Assembly: GCA_947683625.1 (NCBI GenBank) | Contig: CANTUR010000009.1 | Coordinates: 1,253,501-1,317,500, forward strand | Length of the DNA: 64,000 nt | Direction of reading: 5' to 3' | Source of the DNA: Mallotus nudiflorus | Lineage: Eukaryota > Streptophyta > Magnoliopsida > Malpighiales > Euphorbiaceae | In this document: positions 38,988-49,379 of the stretch, one piece after another | How positions within the stretch are numbered: position 1 is the stretch's first letter | How the letters are laid out: the number at the start of each line of letters is the position of its first letter | Notes under the pieces: generated by a model | What the model was told of the DNA's origin: nothing | The model's database searches: none | Seen by the model: the letters and a program-made list of their open reading frames with translations, nothing else | Made by a program: the position numbers and the translations under genes

Positions 38988-40173
38988 ATTGAACACAAGT
39001 AATTAAAGAGTTTGATTTATTAATAAACCTACATCTCTACCTAACTCTCCCAAGTTAGGATTTTTAAATCACCATAATCTATTCATTTAGATTGGTTTTT
39101 ATAAGATTAATTTTTAGGCTCAACTCTAACCTTATAATTAAGGAGTTTTAGGCTCACTCTAACCTAATTCCCAAATGTTTTCAAAAGGAGAACACTTAAA
39201 CCTTTCCTACTAGGACAGGACCTTACTTTCCTTTTCTAAACCTCAAAAATTAAAAGAAGAGTCTTAATTCTAACATATTACCCACTCTCAAAAGAGTTAA
39301 TGAATACGAAGAAAGTGGATGAGAATTTTGAATGATCAATTGAATACTAATAGAAATTTTTCAACAACCAAAGTATGTAACTCTTGAATGAGGTTCCAGG
39401 AGTTATTTTTATAGTTGAGCATAAAAATTATAACTATTAAGGGCATTAACTTTGTCCCTAAGCTTCTCCAAGCTTCATTTAATGAATTTCAGCTTTTTGT
39501 AGAGACTTGCTAGTCCTAGTTGTGATATTTAATAAAAATAACCATTATGGATGAGAGATGACCATTATTGTTCAAGCATACTACCTCATGACATATAGTC
39601 ACGATTGTGACTATACTTGTGATGATTGTCCCGAGTGAAGTCTTGATCGTGATCCTCGTTCATAAGGAGCACTGGATGAAAGCTCTTCTTTTCTTCAATG
39701 AAATCACAAGAGACTCATTAATGGTCACAATCAAGATATCCATGTCCTAAGTAGGGTCCTAATTGTGATATGGGTTCATGAGGAGCATTGTCCAAAATGC
39801 CATATTTTCTTTAATAAGATCATAGGTGGCTTGCTTATGATTATGATCGGGATACTTGCTCGTGACCATGTCCTGAGCATGGTCTTGGTTGGGACGAGTG
39901 CTCGTGAGGGGCACTGTTGATTTTTGGTTTAGGAGGCCTTAATCACAAACTAAAGTTAGCCTTGTCATGATCAAGATACCTATATCCTAAGCATGATCCC
40001 GGTTGTGACATGTCTCATTATGGATGATTCCAAGTTTCTCAAATGCTTTATTTCTTTATGATATTACTTCCAAGGAGTGCCTAGCTTATATACACTTAAA
40101 GTACACATATTAGTCACTCAAAATTAGTTTGTTAAAATAAACAATAAAGGTGACCATGTAAATAATCAACATC
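38757..40173 (-). mobile_element. LTR remnant of a Sirevirus-like copia element (minus)
   Basis: On the minus strand it starts near 40173 with TGTTGATTATTTACATGG, close to the TGTTGACCATTTGCATG start of the Sirevirus LTRs at 48242 and 54493. It ends near 38776 in a C-rich stretch followed by CTATTACA, comparable in position to CCCCCTCTAGGTCACTTACA of those LTRs. Between lie repeated GATTGTGAC/TCGTGATC phrases like those in the 48-kb LTRs. No internal region adjoins it, so it may be a solo or truncated LTR. I could not find a convincing target-site duplication. Confidence 0.55.
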
Positions 40174-40419
40174 CTCTCTTTGTTTTCTTTTACCATATTC
40201 TTTATAATTATTTTTGTCTAAGAGTATACCAATATTCATAGAGAAGTATAGTCAATCTTTGTAATTATAATGACTTAAGAAAGTTTGTTATATTTGTTTA
40301 TCTTTTAATTTTTTTTTTCCATTTTTTGGACATATGGACATCATAGAGACTTTATGCATATATATAAACTCACCAACTTAATAGTGGAAAAATAGAGCAA
40401 TTTGTCAAAGTTCAAATTC

Positions 40420-40657
40420 TTTTTTAATTCAGTATTAAAGAGCACAAATACATACACACAATACATATACCTCTGTGGCATCATTTGAAAAAAGAGTAAG
40501 AGCCATTTTAGCCCCAAGATTCTTTAGTTCCTGTTCCTCTTCTAATTTCTCTTTTGGAACTAATTCATCATTTCTAAATGCAATTTTTACTGTGTTGTTT
40601 TCAAATTGCTCAAAGAAATCGCATTTGGAAATGATGAATTAATTCCAAAAGACAAAT
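40420..40657. pseudogene. Inverted plus direct copies of the 43.7-kb exon fragment
   Basis: On the minus strand, about 40590-40420, lies a copy of the exon fragment best seen at 43985-44108: ordered phrases for aatgatgaattagttcc, gaagaggaacaggaact and a GAG/GTATATG junction match. After a spacer of about 35 bp a direct copy begins (40618-40657, catttggaaatgatgaatt) and is cut by the TRIM element. The two face each other as an inverted repeat. Parent gene not recognised. Confidence 0.65.
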
Positions 40658-41576
40658 TGATGCAGAGTAACAAGACTTGGAATGAGTTTGCAGAACAATT
40701 GATAGCAGATATAATTTATTATTATTGTTATTATTATTATTGTTGTTATTGTTGTTATTATTATTGTTATTATTACTAGGATTTGATTTTTCTTTTAATT
40801 TAGCATTGATTAGAATTTGACTTTCCTATTTTATTAGGTTTTTGATTTCCTACCTTAGCTATTTTTTTTTATTTTATTTCCTAATTAAAATTAAGGTTAG
40901 GGTTAGTAGGTTTGTACCACCTATAAATATATAAGCCTTAGGGCTATGTGAGATAGTTTTTGTTGAGTTGATTATTCAAAATTATTATTTTTCTAAATTC
41001 GGTATTCTTATGAATCAATGAATTCTTAGATGCCTATTTCCTAGTATTTGTACGCAAATTAATAGGTTGTAGAAGGTTACTAGACTGTCAATCGTGCGCG
41101 ATTCAATGGCTTGCAATATTTATCCCTTTATTCTTTTATTTTATTTTTATTTCCTTAAAACTTATGCTACATCAATTGATATCAAATCCTAACTGATCCT
41201 TATTAATCATGTCGAAAGAATATTATGAAGAGAGCTTATTTTATGATACTGATGACGGTGAGGATAAAGATGTATTTATTGGAGATGAGCCAAAATTTGA
41301 TGACGAGGATGAAGGGGATGTTGAATATATTGATTTTATTGACATTGATAAATTTCTTTATTCTTATATTCTTTTAATTTCTATTTTAAAGGAATTACAA
41401 GTTAAAGATGAATTTATGATTATCTATAGCAAATTTGTTTCTCAATATTTGGGCAAAATTTGAGGGTGAATTTTCTTTTTCCTCGAGGGAATGATGCAGA
41501 GCAATAAGCCTTGGAATGAGTTTGCAGAACAATAGATAGCAGATATAATTTATTATTATTATTATTATTGTTGTTG

Positions 41577-41617
<41 letters not shown>

Positions 41618-42010
41618 TGATTTTTATTTTAATATAGCATTGATTAGAATTTGACTTTCCTATATTATTAGAGATTTGTTTTCCTACCTTAGCTAGAATT
41701 ATTTTTATTTTATTTCTTAATTAAAATTAGGGTTACAGTTGGTAGGTTTGTGTCATCCTATAAATATGTAAGCCTTAGGGCTATGTGAGACAGTTTTTGT
41801 TGAGTTGATTATTCAAAATTATTATTTTCCTAAATTCAGTATTCTTATGAATCAATGAATTCTTGAATGCCTGTTTCCTAGTATTTGTGCATAAATCAAT
41901 AGGTTGTAGAAGATTGCTAGACAGTCAATCGTGCGTGATTCAACGGTTTGCAACGTTTATCCCTTTGTTCTTTTATTTTATTTTATTTTCTTAAAGCTTC
42001 TGCTGCATTA
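40658..42010 (+). mobile_element. TRIM-like miniature LTR retrotransposon
   Basis: Two direct terminal repeats, 40658-41174 (517 bp) and 41492-42010 (519 bp), enclose only 317 bp. The LTR family consensus begins TGATGCAG and ends CTGCATCA, an 8-bp inverted terminus. Just after the left LTR is ATTGATATCAAATCC, a degenerate primer-binding site of the initiator-tRNA-Met type. Just before the right LTR is a purine tract ending GAGGGAA. Flanks CAAAT (40653-40657) and TAAAT (after 42010) are a 4-of-5 target-site duplication. The first 70 bases of the two LTRs differ at four places. With no gag-pol it must have moved with help from another element. It sits inside the exon fragment described at 40420 and 42011. 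Confidence 0.85.
41209..41463 (+). CDS. Acidic 84-codon frame inside the TRIM element
   Basis: An intact frame fills most of the 317-bp interior, from ATG at 41209 to TGA at 41461-41463. The product is very acidic in its first half (Asp/Glu-rich, roughly residues 5-45) and hydrophobic in the middle (about 46-65), with no domain I recognise. It may be the leftover first codons of a gag gene, or chance. Its being intact in so small an interior is worth noting, but there is no evidence of expression. Confidence 0.35.
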   Translation: MSKEYYEESLFYDTDDGEDKDVFIGDEPKFDDEDEGDVEYIDFIDIDKFLYSYILLISILKELQVKDEFMIIYSKFVSQYLGKI

Positions 42011-42165
42011 TAAATCAAAAGAGTAGAAGGAACTAGAGAATATTGGGGCTGAAATGGCTCTTGCTCTTTATTCACATGATGCCACAGAGGCATGTGTATT
42101 GTGTGTATGTATTTGTGCTCTCTAACACTGAATTGGAAAAAGACCATAAACTTTGACAAAATGCT
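42011..42165 (+). pseudogene. Exon fragment continuing after the TRIM element
   Basis: Continues the fragment cut at 40657: TAAATC, gaaggaactagagaat, ggctgaaatggctcttgctc and on to a GAG|GCATGTG junction at 42089 (donor-like site, first base pair mutated), then intron-like sequence to about 42165. Compare 43985-44170. Parent gene unknown. Confidence 0.6.
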
Positions 42166-42203
42166 CTATTTTATTGTTATTGTTATTGTTGTTATTGTTA
42201 TTG

Positions 42204-42245
<42 letters not shown>

Positions 42246-42637
42246 GATTTTTATTTTAATTTAGCATTGATTAGAATTTAACTTTCCTATATTATTAGGG
42301 ATTTGATTTCCTACCTTAGCTAGAATTATTTTTATTTTATTTTCTAATTAAAATTAGGGTTAGGGTTGGTAGGTTTGTGTCACCCTATAAATATGTAAGC
42401 CTTAGGGCTATGTGAGATAGTTTTTATTGAGTTGATTATTCAAAATTATTAATTTTCCAAATTCGGAATTCTTATGAATCAACGAATTCTTGGATGCCTA
42501 TTTCCTGGTATTTGTGCTCAAATCAACAGGTTATAGAAGGTTGTTAGATGGTTAATCGTGCACGATTTAACGACTTGCAACGTTTATCCCTTTGTTCTTT
42601 TATTTTATTTTATTTCTTTAAAGCTTCCGCTGCATCA
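42166..42637 (+). mobile_element. Third, 5'-truncated TRIM LTR
   Basis: Begins inside the TTATTG/TTA microsatellite of the LTR and continues to the intact end CCGCTGCATCA at 42637, followed again by TAAATC and the exon fragment. The arrangement (LTR 3' part plus fragment, twice) is a tandem duplication of about 0.63 kb, probably by unequal exchange in the TTATTG tract. Confidence 0.75.
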
Positions 42638-43689
42638 TAAATCAAAAGAGCAGAAGGAACTAGAGAATATTGGGGCTAAAATGGCTCTTGCTCTTTATTC
42701 ACATAATGCCACAGAGGTATGTGTATTGTCTATATGAATTTGTGCTCTCTAATACTGAATTGGAAAAAGACCTTAAATTTTGACAAAATGCTATAGTTTT
42801 CCACTGTTAATTTTCCCTACATATGAAATTATGGATATTTTGAACTCTTGAACTTGAATCAAGTTAAATTGAACTTTTATTGTCTCATTTTATTTATTTA
42901 TTTGTATGTTTACTATTTTGGATGAACATTTTTTGTAAATATGTTTGGTTGTGTATTAGATTTGTAGAATTTCAATTATTTTGTATGATTTTTTTTTTGA
43001 ATTTTTTTGTTAGTTATAGGGGTGTGCATTGGGCAGGTTTGGGTCGGGTTAGGTTTCATTTTTTTCAAAAAATCAAAACTGAATCAAAATAAAAAAGCAT
43101 GTTCGAGTTCAGCTAATTATCCAAAAATTGACTAATTAATAACATATATAAAAGGAACAAAAGAATACAAAGTTGTTAGAGGTCAAATGTGCTAGTACGC
43201 ATCCTTAAGTCTTTGTCCAAGGTTTGAATCCCAGTAGCATGTTTTAAATTTCTTTTTTTCCCCAGACATAAAAAAAGCCTTGTAGGTTGTGGGATTCAAA
43301 CCCATAACCTCACATTCTTAATGTAAATTTCTTACCATTTAGCTAAAAGAACATTCACATAACCATTTACCCATAAATATATCTATATTATTACTAAAGT
43401 TTGAGTTTTCGTGTGTTATTTTCAAATTTTAAATTTGATATGACAAGATTGCCTTATTTGATACTTTGATAAAACTCTGGTAGAAAAATTACGATGAATT
43501 AATATTTAAAACATGTAATAACATACTAAAAATATTTTGAGTCATAAAATTACCATGAATTAAATAATTATATATCAAAATTTCAATAATAAAACATTTA
43601 TACAAATAATATAAATTGGTTTTTGAATTATAATATTTTTTAATTTTTCAGTCAATAGTATTTTAAATTTATAAAGAGCACTACTGCTA
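42638..43689 (+). repeat. Tandem unit 1 of the exon-fragment array (5'-truncated)
   Basis: Contains the end of the exon fragment with an intact GAG|GTATGTG donor at 42716/42717, then intron-like sequence shared with units 2 and 3 (aacttgaatcaagttaaatt, the hAT-like left terminus near 43016, two tRNA-like boxes, and the tail ending near 43689). Unit 1 lacks the 5' part of the fragment found in units 2 and 3. Confidence 0.7.
43185..43352. repeat. Pair of convergent tRNA-like (SINE-type) boxes, unit 1
   Basis: On the plus strand a B-box-like GGTTTGAATCCC lies at 43221-43232 with an A-box-like string upstream. On the minus strand a second B-box-like GGGTTTGAATCCC lies at 43303-43291, with an A-box-like TAGCTAAATGGTA further upstream on that strand. 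Equivalents occur in unit 2 (about 44565-44735) and unit 3 (45945-46130, plus-strand box GGTTCGAATCCC at 45999-46010). Too degenerate to be tRNA genes; SINE heads are the likely source. Confidence 0.45.
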
Positions 43690-45073
43690 AAAGTCATAAA
43701 CTACAAAACACTTCTCTTCTTTTCCTTATTGTTTGTATAGTAAAAAAAAGAAAAGATGGATTGCATATTGCCTATAGCAACAAGAATACATAGTAAAGAG
43801 GCTGAAATGTATAGGAAAATTCATGAAGAGATTAAGAGAAAAAGTAAGAGAAGGCAGTTGCAGTGGGCGGAAAGATTGGGAGAAGGACATTGATGATGAG
43901 ATTATGGTAATTTTAAATAGTGATTTTGGAGATATTAAGATTATTGAGAGAGGAGAACTCCATGTTTGGCCAGGAAGAAGTGCTTCATGAAGAAATTGCA
44001 TTTGGAAATGATGAATTAGTTCTAAAAGAGAAATCTGAAGAGGAGAAGGAACTAGAGAATCTTGGGGCTGAAATGGCTCTTGCTTTTTATTCAAATGATG
44101 CCATAGAGGCATGTGTATTGTGTGTATGTATTTGTACTCTTTAATACTAAATTGGAAAAAGACTATGAACTTTGACAAAAAGCTTCATTTATTTCAATTT
44201 TAATTTTTCCTACATATGAAATGATGGATATTTTGAACTCTTGAACTTGAATCAAGTTAAATTGAACTTTTATTGTCTCATTATTTATTTGTATGTTTTC
44301 CATTTTGGATGAACCTTTTCTGTAAATATGTTTGGTTATGTACTGGGTTTGTAGAATTTAATTATTTTGTAAGATTTATTTTTTTCTGATTTTTTTTGTT
44401 TGCGGTAGGGGTGTGTATCAGGTAGGTTCAGGTCGAATTTCATTTTTTTAAAAAAATAAAACAAAAAAAAAACCAAAAATCATATTAAAGTTCGACCGAT
44501 TATCCAAAAACCGACTAATTAATAACATATATAAAATAAACAAAAGAGCACAAAGTTGCTAGAGGTCAAATGACGTTAGTCCGTGTCCTTGTGTCTTTGT
44601 CTAGGGTTCAGATCCCAATATGTGTTTTAAATGTCTTTTTTTCCCCAGACATAAAAAAAGCCTTGTAGGTTGTGGGATTTGAACCCATAACCTCACATAC
44701 TTAATGTAAATGTCTTACCACTTAGCTACAAGAATCTTCACACAACCATTTACCCATAAATATATCTATCTTATTACTAAAGTTTGGGTTTTCGTGTGTT
44801 GTTTTCAAATTTTGAATTTGATACGACAAGATTGCCTTACTTTATACTTTGACAATGCTCAAGAGAAAAATTATCATGAATTAGTATTTAAAACATGTAA
44901 CAAAAAACTAAAAATATTTTGAGTCATAAAATTACCATGAATAAAATAATTGTATATCAAATTTTATTAATAAAACATTTATATAAATAATATCAATCAG
45001 TTTTTGAATTATAATATATTTTTAAATTTTTCAGTCAATAGTATTTTAAATTTATAAATAGTATTGTTGCTAG
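43690..45073 (+). pseudogene. Tandem unit 2: gene fragment of unknown parent
   Basis: About 1.38 kb and the fullest copy. A lysine- and glutamate-rich frame runs, with shifts, from about 43755 to 44108: a basic stretch (HEEIKRKSKRRQ) and, in another frame, an acidic one (LVLKEKSEEEKELENLGAEM). It ends at a mutated donor (GAG|GCATGTG). An acceptor-like TATAG precedes the fragment at 43736-43740. I do not recognise the parent protein. The downstream 0.95 kb is intron-like and carries the inserted hAT/SINE-type sequences. Stops and frameshifts make it non-functional. Confidence 0.55.
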
Positions 45074-46200
45074 GAGTTATAAACTACAAACACTTCTCCT
45101 CACTTCCTTATTGTTTGTGTTTGTTTTGCACAGTAAAAAGAAAAGAAAAGATGGATTAGACATTGACCATAGCAATAAGAACATGTAGTAAAGAGGCCAA
45201 AATGCATAAAAAAATTCATGAAGAGATAAAGAAAAAAAAAAGGAAGAGAAGGTAGTTATAGTGGGTAAAAAGATTTAGAGAAGGACATTGATGATGAGTT
45301 TATGGTGAACATTGATGATGAGATTATGGTGATTTTGAAGATATTTAAATTATTGAGAGTGAGGAAAATTTCATGTTTGGCTAGGAAGAAGTGCTTCATA
45401 AAGAAATTGCGTTTAGAAATGATGAATTAGTTTCAAAAGAGAAATTAGAAAAGGAGAAGGAACTAGAGAATCATCTTGGGCTGAAATGGCTCTTGCTATT
45501 TATTTAGATGATGCCATAGAGGTATGTGTATTGTGTGTATGTATTTGTGCTCTCTAATATTGAATTGGAAAAAGACTCTGAACTTTGATAAAATGCTCTG
45601 TTTTTCCATTGTTAATTTTCACTATATATGAAATGATGGATATTTTAAACTCATGAACTTGAATCAAGTTAAATTGAACTTGTGTTGTCTTATTATTATT
45701 TTTATTTGTTTGTATGTTTGCTATTTTGGATGAACATTTTCTATAAATATATTTGGTTATATATTGGATTTGTAGAATTTTAATTATTTTATAAGATTTA
45801 TTTTGTTCATTGGTCGAGTTTGGGTAGGATTTCATTTTTAAAAAAAATTAAAACTAAATTGAAAATCAAAAATCATGTTTAGGTTTGATTGGTTATCCGA
45901 AAACCAACTAATTAATAACATATATAAAGAAACAAAAGAACACAAAGTCGTTAAAGGTCAAACGGTATTAGTGCACATCCTTGTGTCTCTGTCCACATGG
46001 TTCGAATCCCAGCAATGTGTTTTAAATATCTTTTTTTCCTACACATAAAAAAAAACTTACAGGTTATGGCTTTTAAAGCCATAACCTCACATACTTAATG
46101 TAAATGTCTTACCATTTGAACTACAAAAACCTTCACATAACCATTTACCCATAAATATATCTATATTATTGCTAAAGTCTGGGTTTTCATTTGGGTCAGT
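45074..46200 (+). pseudogene. Tandem unit 3 of the gene fragment
   Basis: Repeats unit 2 from the leader (cctcacttccttattgtttgtg, ending in an acceptor-like GCACAG at 45129-45134) through the exon fragment to an intact GAG|GTATGTG donor at 45521/45522 and the intron-like tail. It has a private duplication of the phrase for gacattgatgatgag (45285-45325). Numerous stops. Parent gene not recognised. Confidence 0.55.
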
Positions 46201-46308
46201 TTTGACTAAAAATTTAGGAATTTACAGAAGTGCAAAAAAAATTAACTCCGGTTGGCTTAATTTTGGGTTTGATGTTTGAGTCATCTCAGTTTTGCACACC
46301 CCTAGTTA
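45800..46308. mobile_element. hAT-like non-autonomous element (right end intact)
   Basis: The right terminus TTTTGCACACCCCTAG at 46293-46308 is the complement of the left-type terminus TAGGGGTGTGCA seen at about 43017 and, diverged, at 44407. In unit 3 the left end has lost the first bases (from about 45807, cattggtcgagtttggg). GGTTTGGGTC-like subterminal repeats occur. The terminus is typical of short hAT-related plant elements; units 1 and 2 have only the left end. Confidence 0.5.
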
Positions 46309-46309
46309 G

Positions 46310-47120
46310 CTGTTAACGAGCTCATAAATGAGCCAAGCTCTCTCATGAGCTCTTTATTATCGAGCTCAAGCTTAGCACAAATGAGCCTTTGTCGAGCGAG
46401 CTTGAGCCAAGCCTGAGTAACACACGAATGAGCTTACGCTGAGCCTAAGTAACACACAAATGAGCTTGAGCCTAATCCTTTTAGTACAATTTGAGTTAGA
46501 GTTTTGCCCAAAGTTTAGCTTGGCTCGATTACACCTCTATTTAAACTAAATATATTTACAAATGACTTCCATAAAATTTTATGGAATTCATTTGAACAAA
46601 ACAAAACAAACGCTTAGTCTTTTTATATAACTCTTAACTAAAAAATATTCTCATACTAATAGAAAGTCCTTATTTGTTAATGGAATAAAAGTTTAAGAAA
46701 GGTAAAATTTCAATTTTTAAACAATAGGGAGGTAAGTATTAATTAGGTCAAATCTTTGGAAGGAAAATATAATATGCTCTTATTTTTTAGTAACGCTAGT
46801 ATAAATTGTAGAGTAAAGGAAGAGGAGGGATTCAACATCAAATAGTATAGATTATAAACAAGTTAACCTATTTGTGAAAATTTGCAAGTTACTTGAAGCT
46901 CAGTTTATCAAAACTTTATTGGAACTTATTTGTTTAGATAAATAAGCTGAACTCAAACTCCATTTCAGAGGTTGTTTAATAAATAAATCGAGTTCAATTC
47001 ATTCGGACTTATGAATAGATTTATAAACTAACTCGTGAAAGCTTGTGGATAAACTCATAAGCAAACTCATGAACAAGCTCATTAATAAACTCATTTATTA
47101 TTAAGTAAATATATTTTAGT
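46310..47120. mobile_element. Foldback-type element with GAGCTCG-rich ends, copy 2
   Basis: Reverse-oriented relative of 31640-32600. GAGC-rich ends lie at 46320-46540 and 46860-47110. The middle (46545-46850) matches 31840-32330 in reverse complement, including taattaggtcaa and gtctttttatata phrases. No coding capacity. Confidence 0.55.
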
Positions 47121-47559
47121 TTAAAATTTAATATTAAATCTTAGTATTAAGTACCTATATTTTAAATTATTAAGTAAATATAATATTTTCACATGTTATA
47201 TAATACTAATATAGTATTAAGAGGCTATAATATTAATTTAAATTAACATTATTTTTTTATTTGATAAAAAATTTAAATTAACATTAAAGTAAATATAATT
47301 TGAATTATTAAGTATAATAGAAAAAATTATGCAATTTGATGATATGTTACTGGCTATGTTAATTTAATTTTGTTATGAATTTTTTTTTTTTTATGTTTTT
47401 GGATATGTTTCTATCAGTAATGTTTATGGGTTTTCTCATAATATGAATTATTTTTTTAAGATTTGGATAGTTAAATTAATTTTTTTGGCATGTATTTGAC
47501 TTTCTTATTATTCTTGAAATAACATGTTTTGAATTTTAATTATTGTTATTTTGAAGGAC
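47121..47559. other. AT-rich intergenic DNA
   Basis: No gene or bounded repeat recognised. Confidence 0.5.
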
Positions 47560-48000
47560 CAAAAGGACATTAAGAAGACCAATTAGATTATACATTTGGT
47601 GAAGGCCACTAATGGAGATAGTGCTCATGAAATTTAGGTGGATCTAAAAGAAAGGTTTTCATAAGTTAATGCACTATGAGTTTATGAGCTTAAAAGAGAT
47701 TTGGGCACCTTTACTTAAGAGACAACATTAGTTGTAGCTTATCACACAAAGCTCAAAGCTTTAGGGGATGCATTACAAATTTATTATTCAATCCCTAGTG
47801 CACTTGTAGTTCCATATATAGGGTAGCCACAAATTTTATTGATAAATTTTTTACTATGGATGTCAATGATAACTTTTTTACTATAAGATCTCATTTTTTA
47901 AACATAGAACATTTGTATCATGTAAAGTTTATTCTATGGTTACCAATGAAGAAAATTAACAAGCTATCACCTCCTCTCAAGTATCAATTATTGAAGTCTT
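47560..48000 (+). pseudogene. Ty1/copia gag fragment
   Basis: A plus-strand frame, broken by several stops, reads like the UBN2/Retrotran_gag region of copia gag proteins: a VDLKERFS motif, then a VYELKRDL motif, then YHTKLKALGDALQIYYSIP. This order is characteristic of plant copia gag. It is a short relic without LTRs of its own that I can see, and distinct from the element starting at 48242. Confidence 0.75.
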
Positions 48001-48007
48001 TGACCAA

Positions 48008-48180
48008 TGATGGAGCAGTTAAGTAGTAACTCCTCTTTAAGGACATTCTGAGATGTAAAGTTCGATTCCTACCATCATCTATTTAAAAGGGGAAGGCTAA
48101 CCCTTGTTGTGCATCCATTAAAACTTAAGTCATATAGCCTTCATATTAACCAAAAAAAGGAAAATTAAATTACTTTAATC
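48008..48180 (+). mobile_element. SINE-like element
   Basis: A tRNA-like head with an A-box-like gcagttaagtagtaac and a B-box-like GTTCGATTCC at about 48060, then a body of about 80 bp, ending in an A-rich tail (ccaaaaaaaggaaa). Length about 160-170 bp fits plant SINEs. Target-site duplication not resolved. Confidence 0.45.
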
Positions 48181-48241
48181 AACTAAAAAAAAGTATGAGA
48201 TATTAAGGTAGCAACCTTAACAACCAAGATGAAAACTAACG

Positions 48242-49328
48242 TGTTGACCATTTGCATGATCAACCCCTTAATTTTGACTTTGACAAACAATTTAAATTGT
48301 TAATGATTTAATTTAAGTATGTAAGTCCTTATTCAAGTATCAAATTATTTATTCAAAGATTGAAGATATGTAATGCTCTCTAAAAGAGCATTTATAAGCA
48401 ATTTAATGAAGAATATAAAACTATACAAGTCCAGAAGTTGAATGGATGCTAAAGGACTAAAAAAATGCAAGTTCCTCAAGTTATATGTGGCTTCTCATGA
48501 GCCACCCTTTAGATCGTGAGGGGGCTCACGAGTAGTCCCCCTGACATGTGCCTTCAAGCTTCTCAGCGAGCAGCAATTCTAAGCCACTCACGATTATAAG
48601 CCACTCGTGAGAGTCATTTAGCAGCCTCTAATGACTATATTAGTCTCCAATGGTTGAATTTTTCAAGGCTCGCGAGTTGGACATTACCCTCATGATTATG
48701 AGCGGCAGTTTGACTAAAAAAGGCTAATTTTCATTAAATGGAAGAGCTTGGAGAATCAATTAATGGCTCTAACAATCATATTTTTTTATGCTAAAGCTAT
48801 ATAAACATGCTCTAAAGTTTCATTTAGAAGTTATATACTTTGAACATTAAATTTCTCTCCTTAGCATTCATTGACCATTAAATCCTTTCAATTAATTTCT
48901 TTATTTTTGTTTAACTCTTGTGAGAGTTGGTTGTGTGTTAAAGATATGACTTCTACTTCATCTAATTCTTAGGATAGATTAGAAAGGAAATGAGGTTATT
49001 TTCTAAGGAATTGGTTTAAGTGTTTATCCATTAAAACACTTGGGTTTGTGATTAGAGCTTAGCCTTATTAAATGCTTATTGTTATAAGGCTTTGAGTTGA
49101 TCCTAAAACTCTTGTAATCTTAATCTTGTGAATAAGATTGGTGTGGGATTGAATATCCTAACTTGGGGATAAATTAGGTGAAGACGTAAATTAATTGGTG
49201 AATTAAAATCCTTAAATATTTGTGTTTGATCTTCTAATTTCCTTAATCTTTTTTTAATCCTTGCTTAATTACTATAATTTCCTTCTAATTTTTAAAAGCC
49301 CTATTCATCCCCCTCTAGGTCACTTACA
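48242..49328 (+). repeat. 5' LTR of the Sirevirus-type element
   Basis: 1087 bp, TG...CA. Matches 54493-55558 along its length. Carries a cluster of CACGA/TCGTGAG phrases at about 48495-48690, a TATA-like ctatataaacatgc at 48797, and downstream a CT-rich end. Confidence 0.9.
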
Positions 49329-49330
49329 AT

Positions 49331-49342
49331 TTGTATAAAAGC
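49331..49342 (+). other. Primer-binding site, degenerate tRNA-iMet type
   Basis: TTGTATAAAAGC, two bases after the 5' LTR. It matches the usual copia primer-binding site TGGTATCAGAGC at 9 of 12 positions. Confidence 0.65.
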
Positions 49343-49379
49343 TTGTGTTCTAGGTACTTAATTGTTAGAATTCAAGATT

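Noticed and set aside
43291..43352. Possible minus-strand tRNA gene
   Set aside because: The B box is recognisable but stem pairing and an anticodon arm are not; SINE-derived remnant is the better reading.
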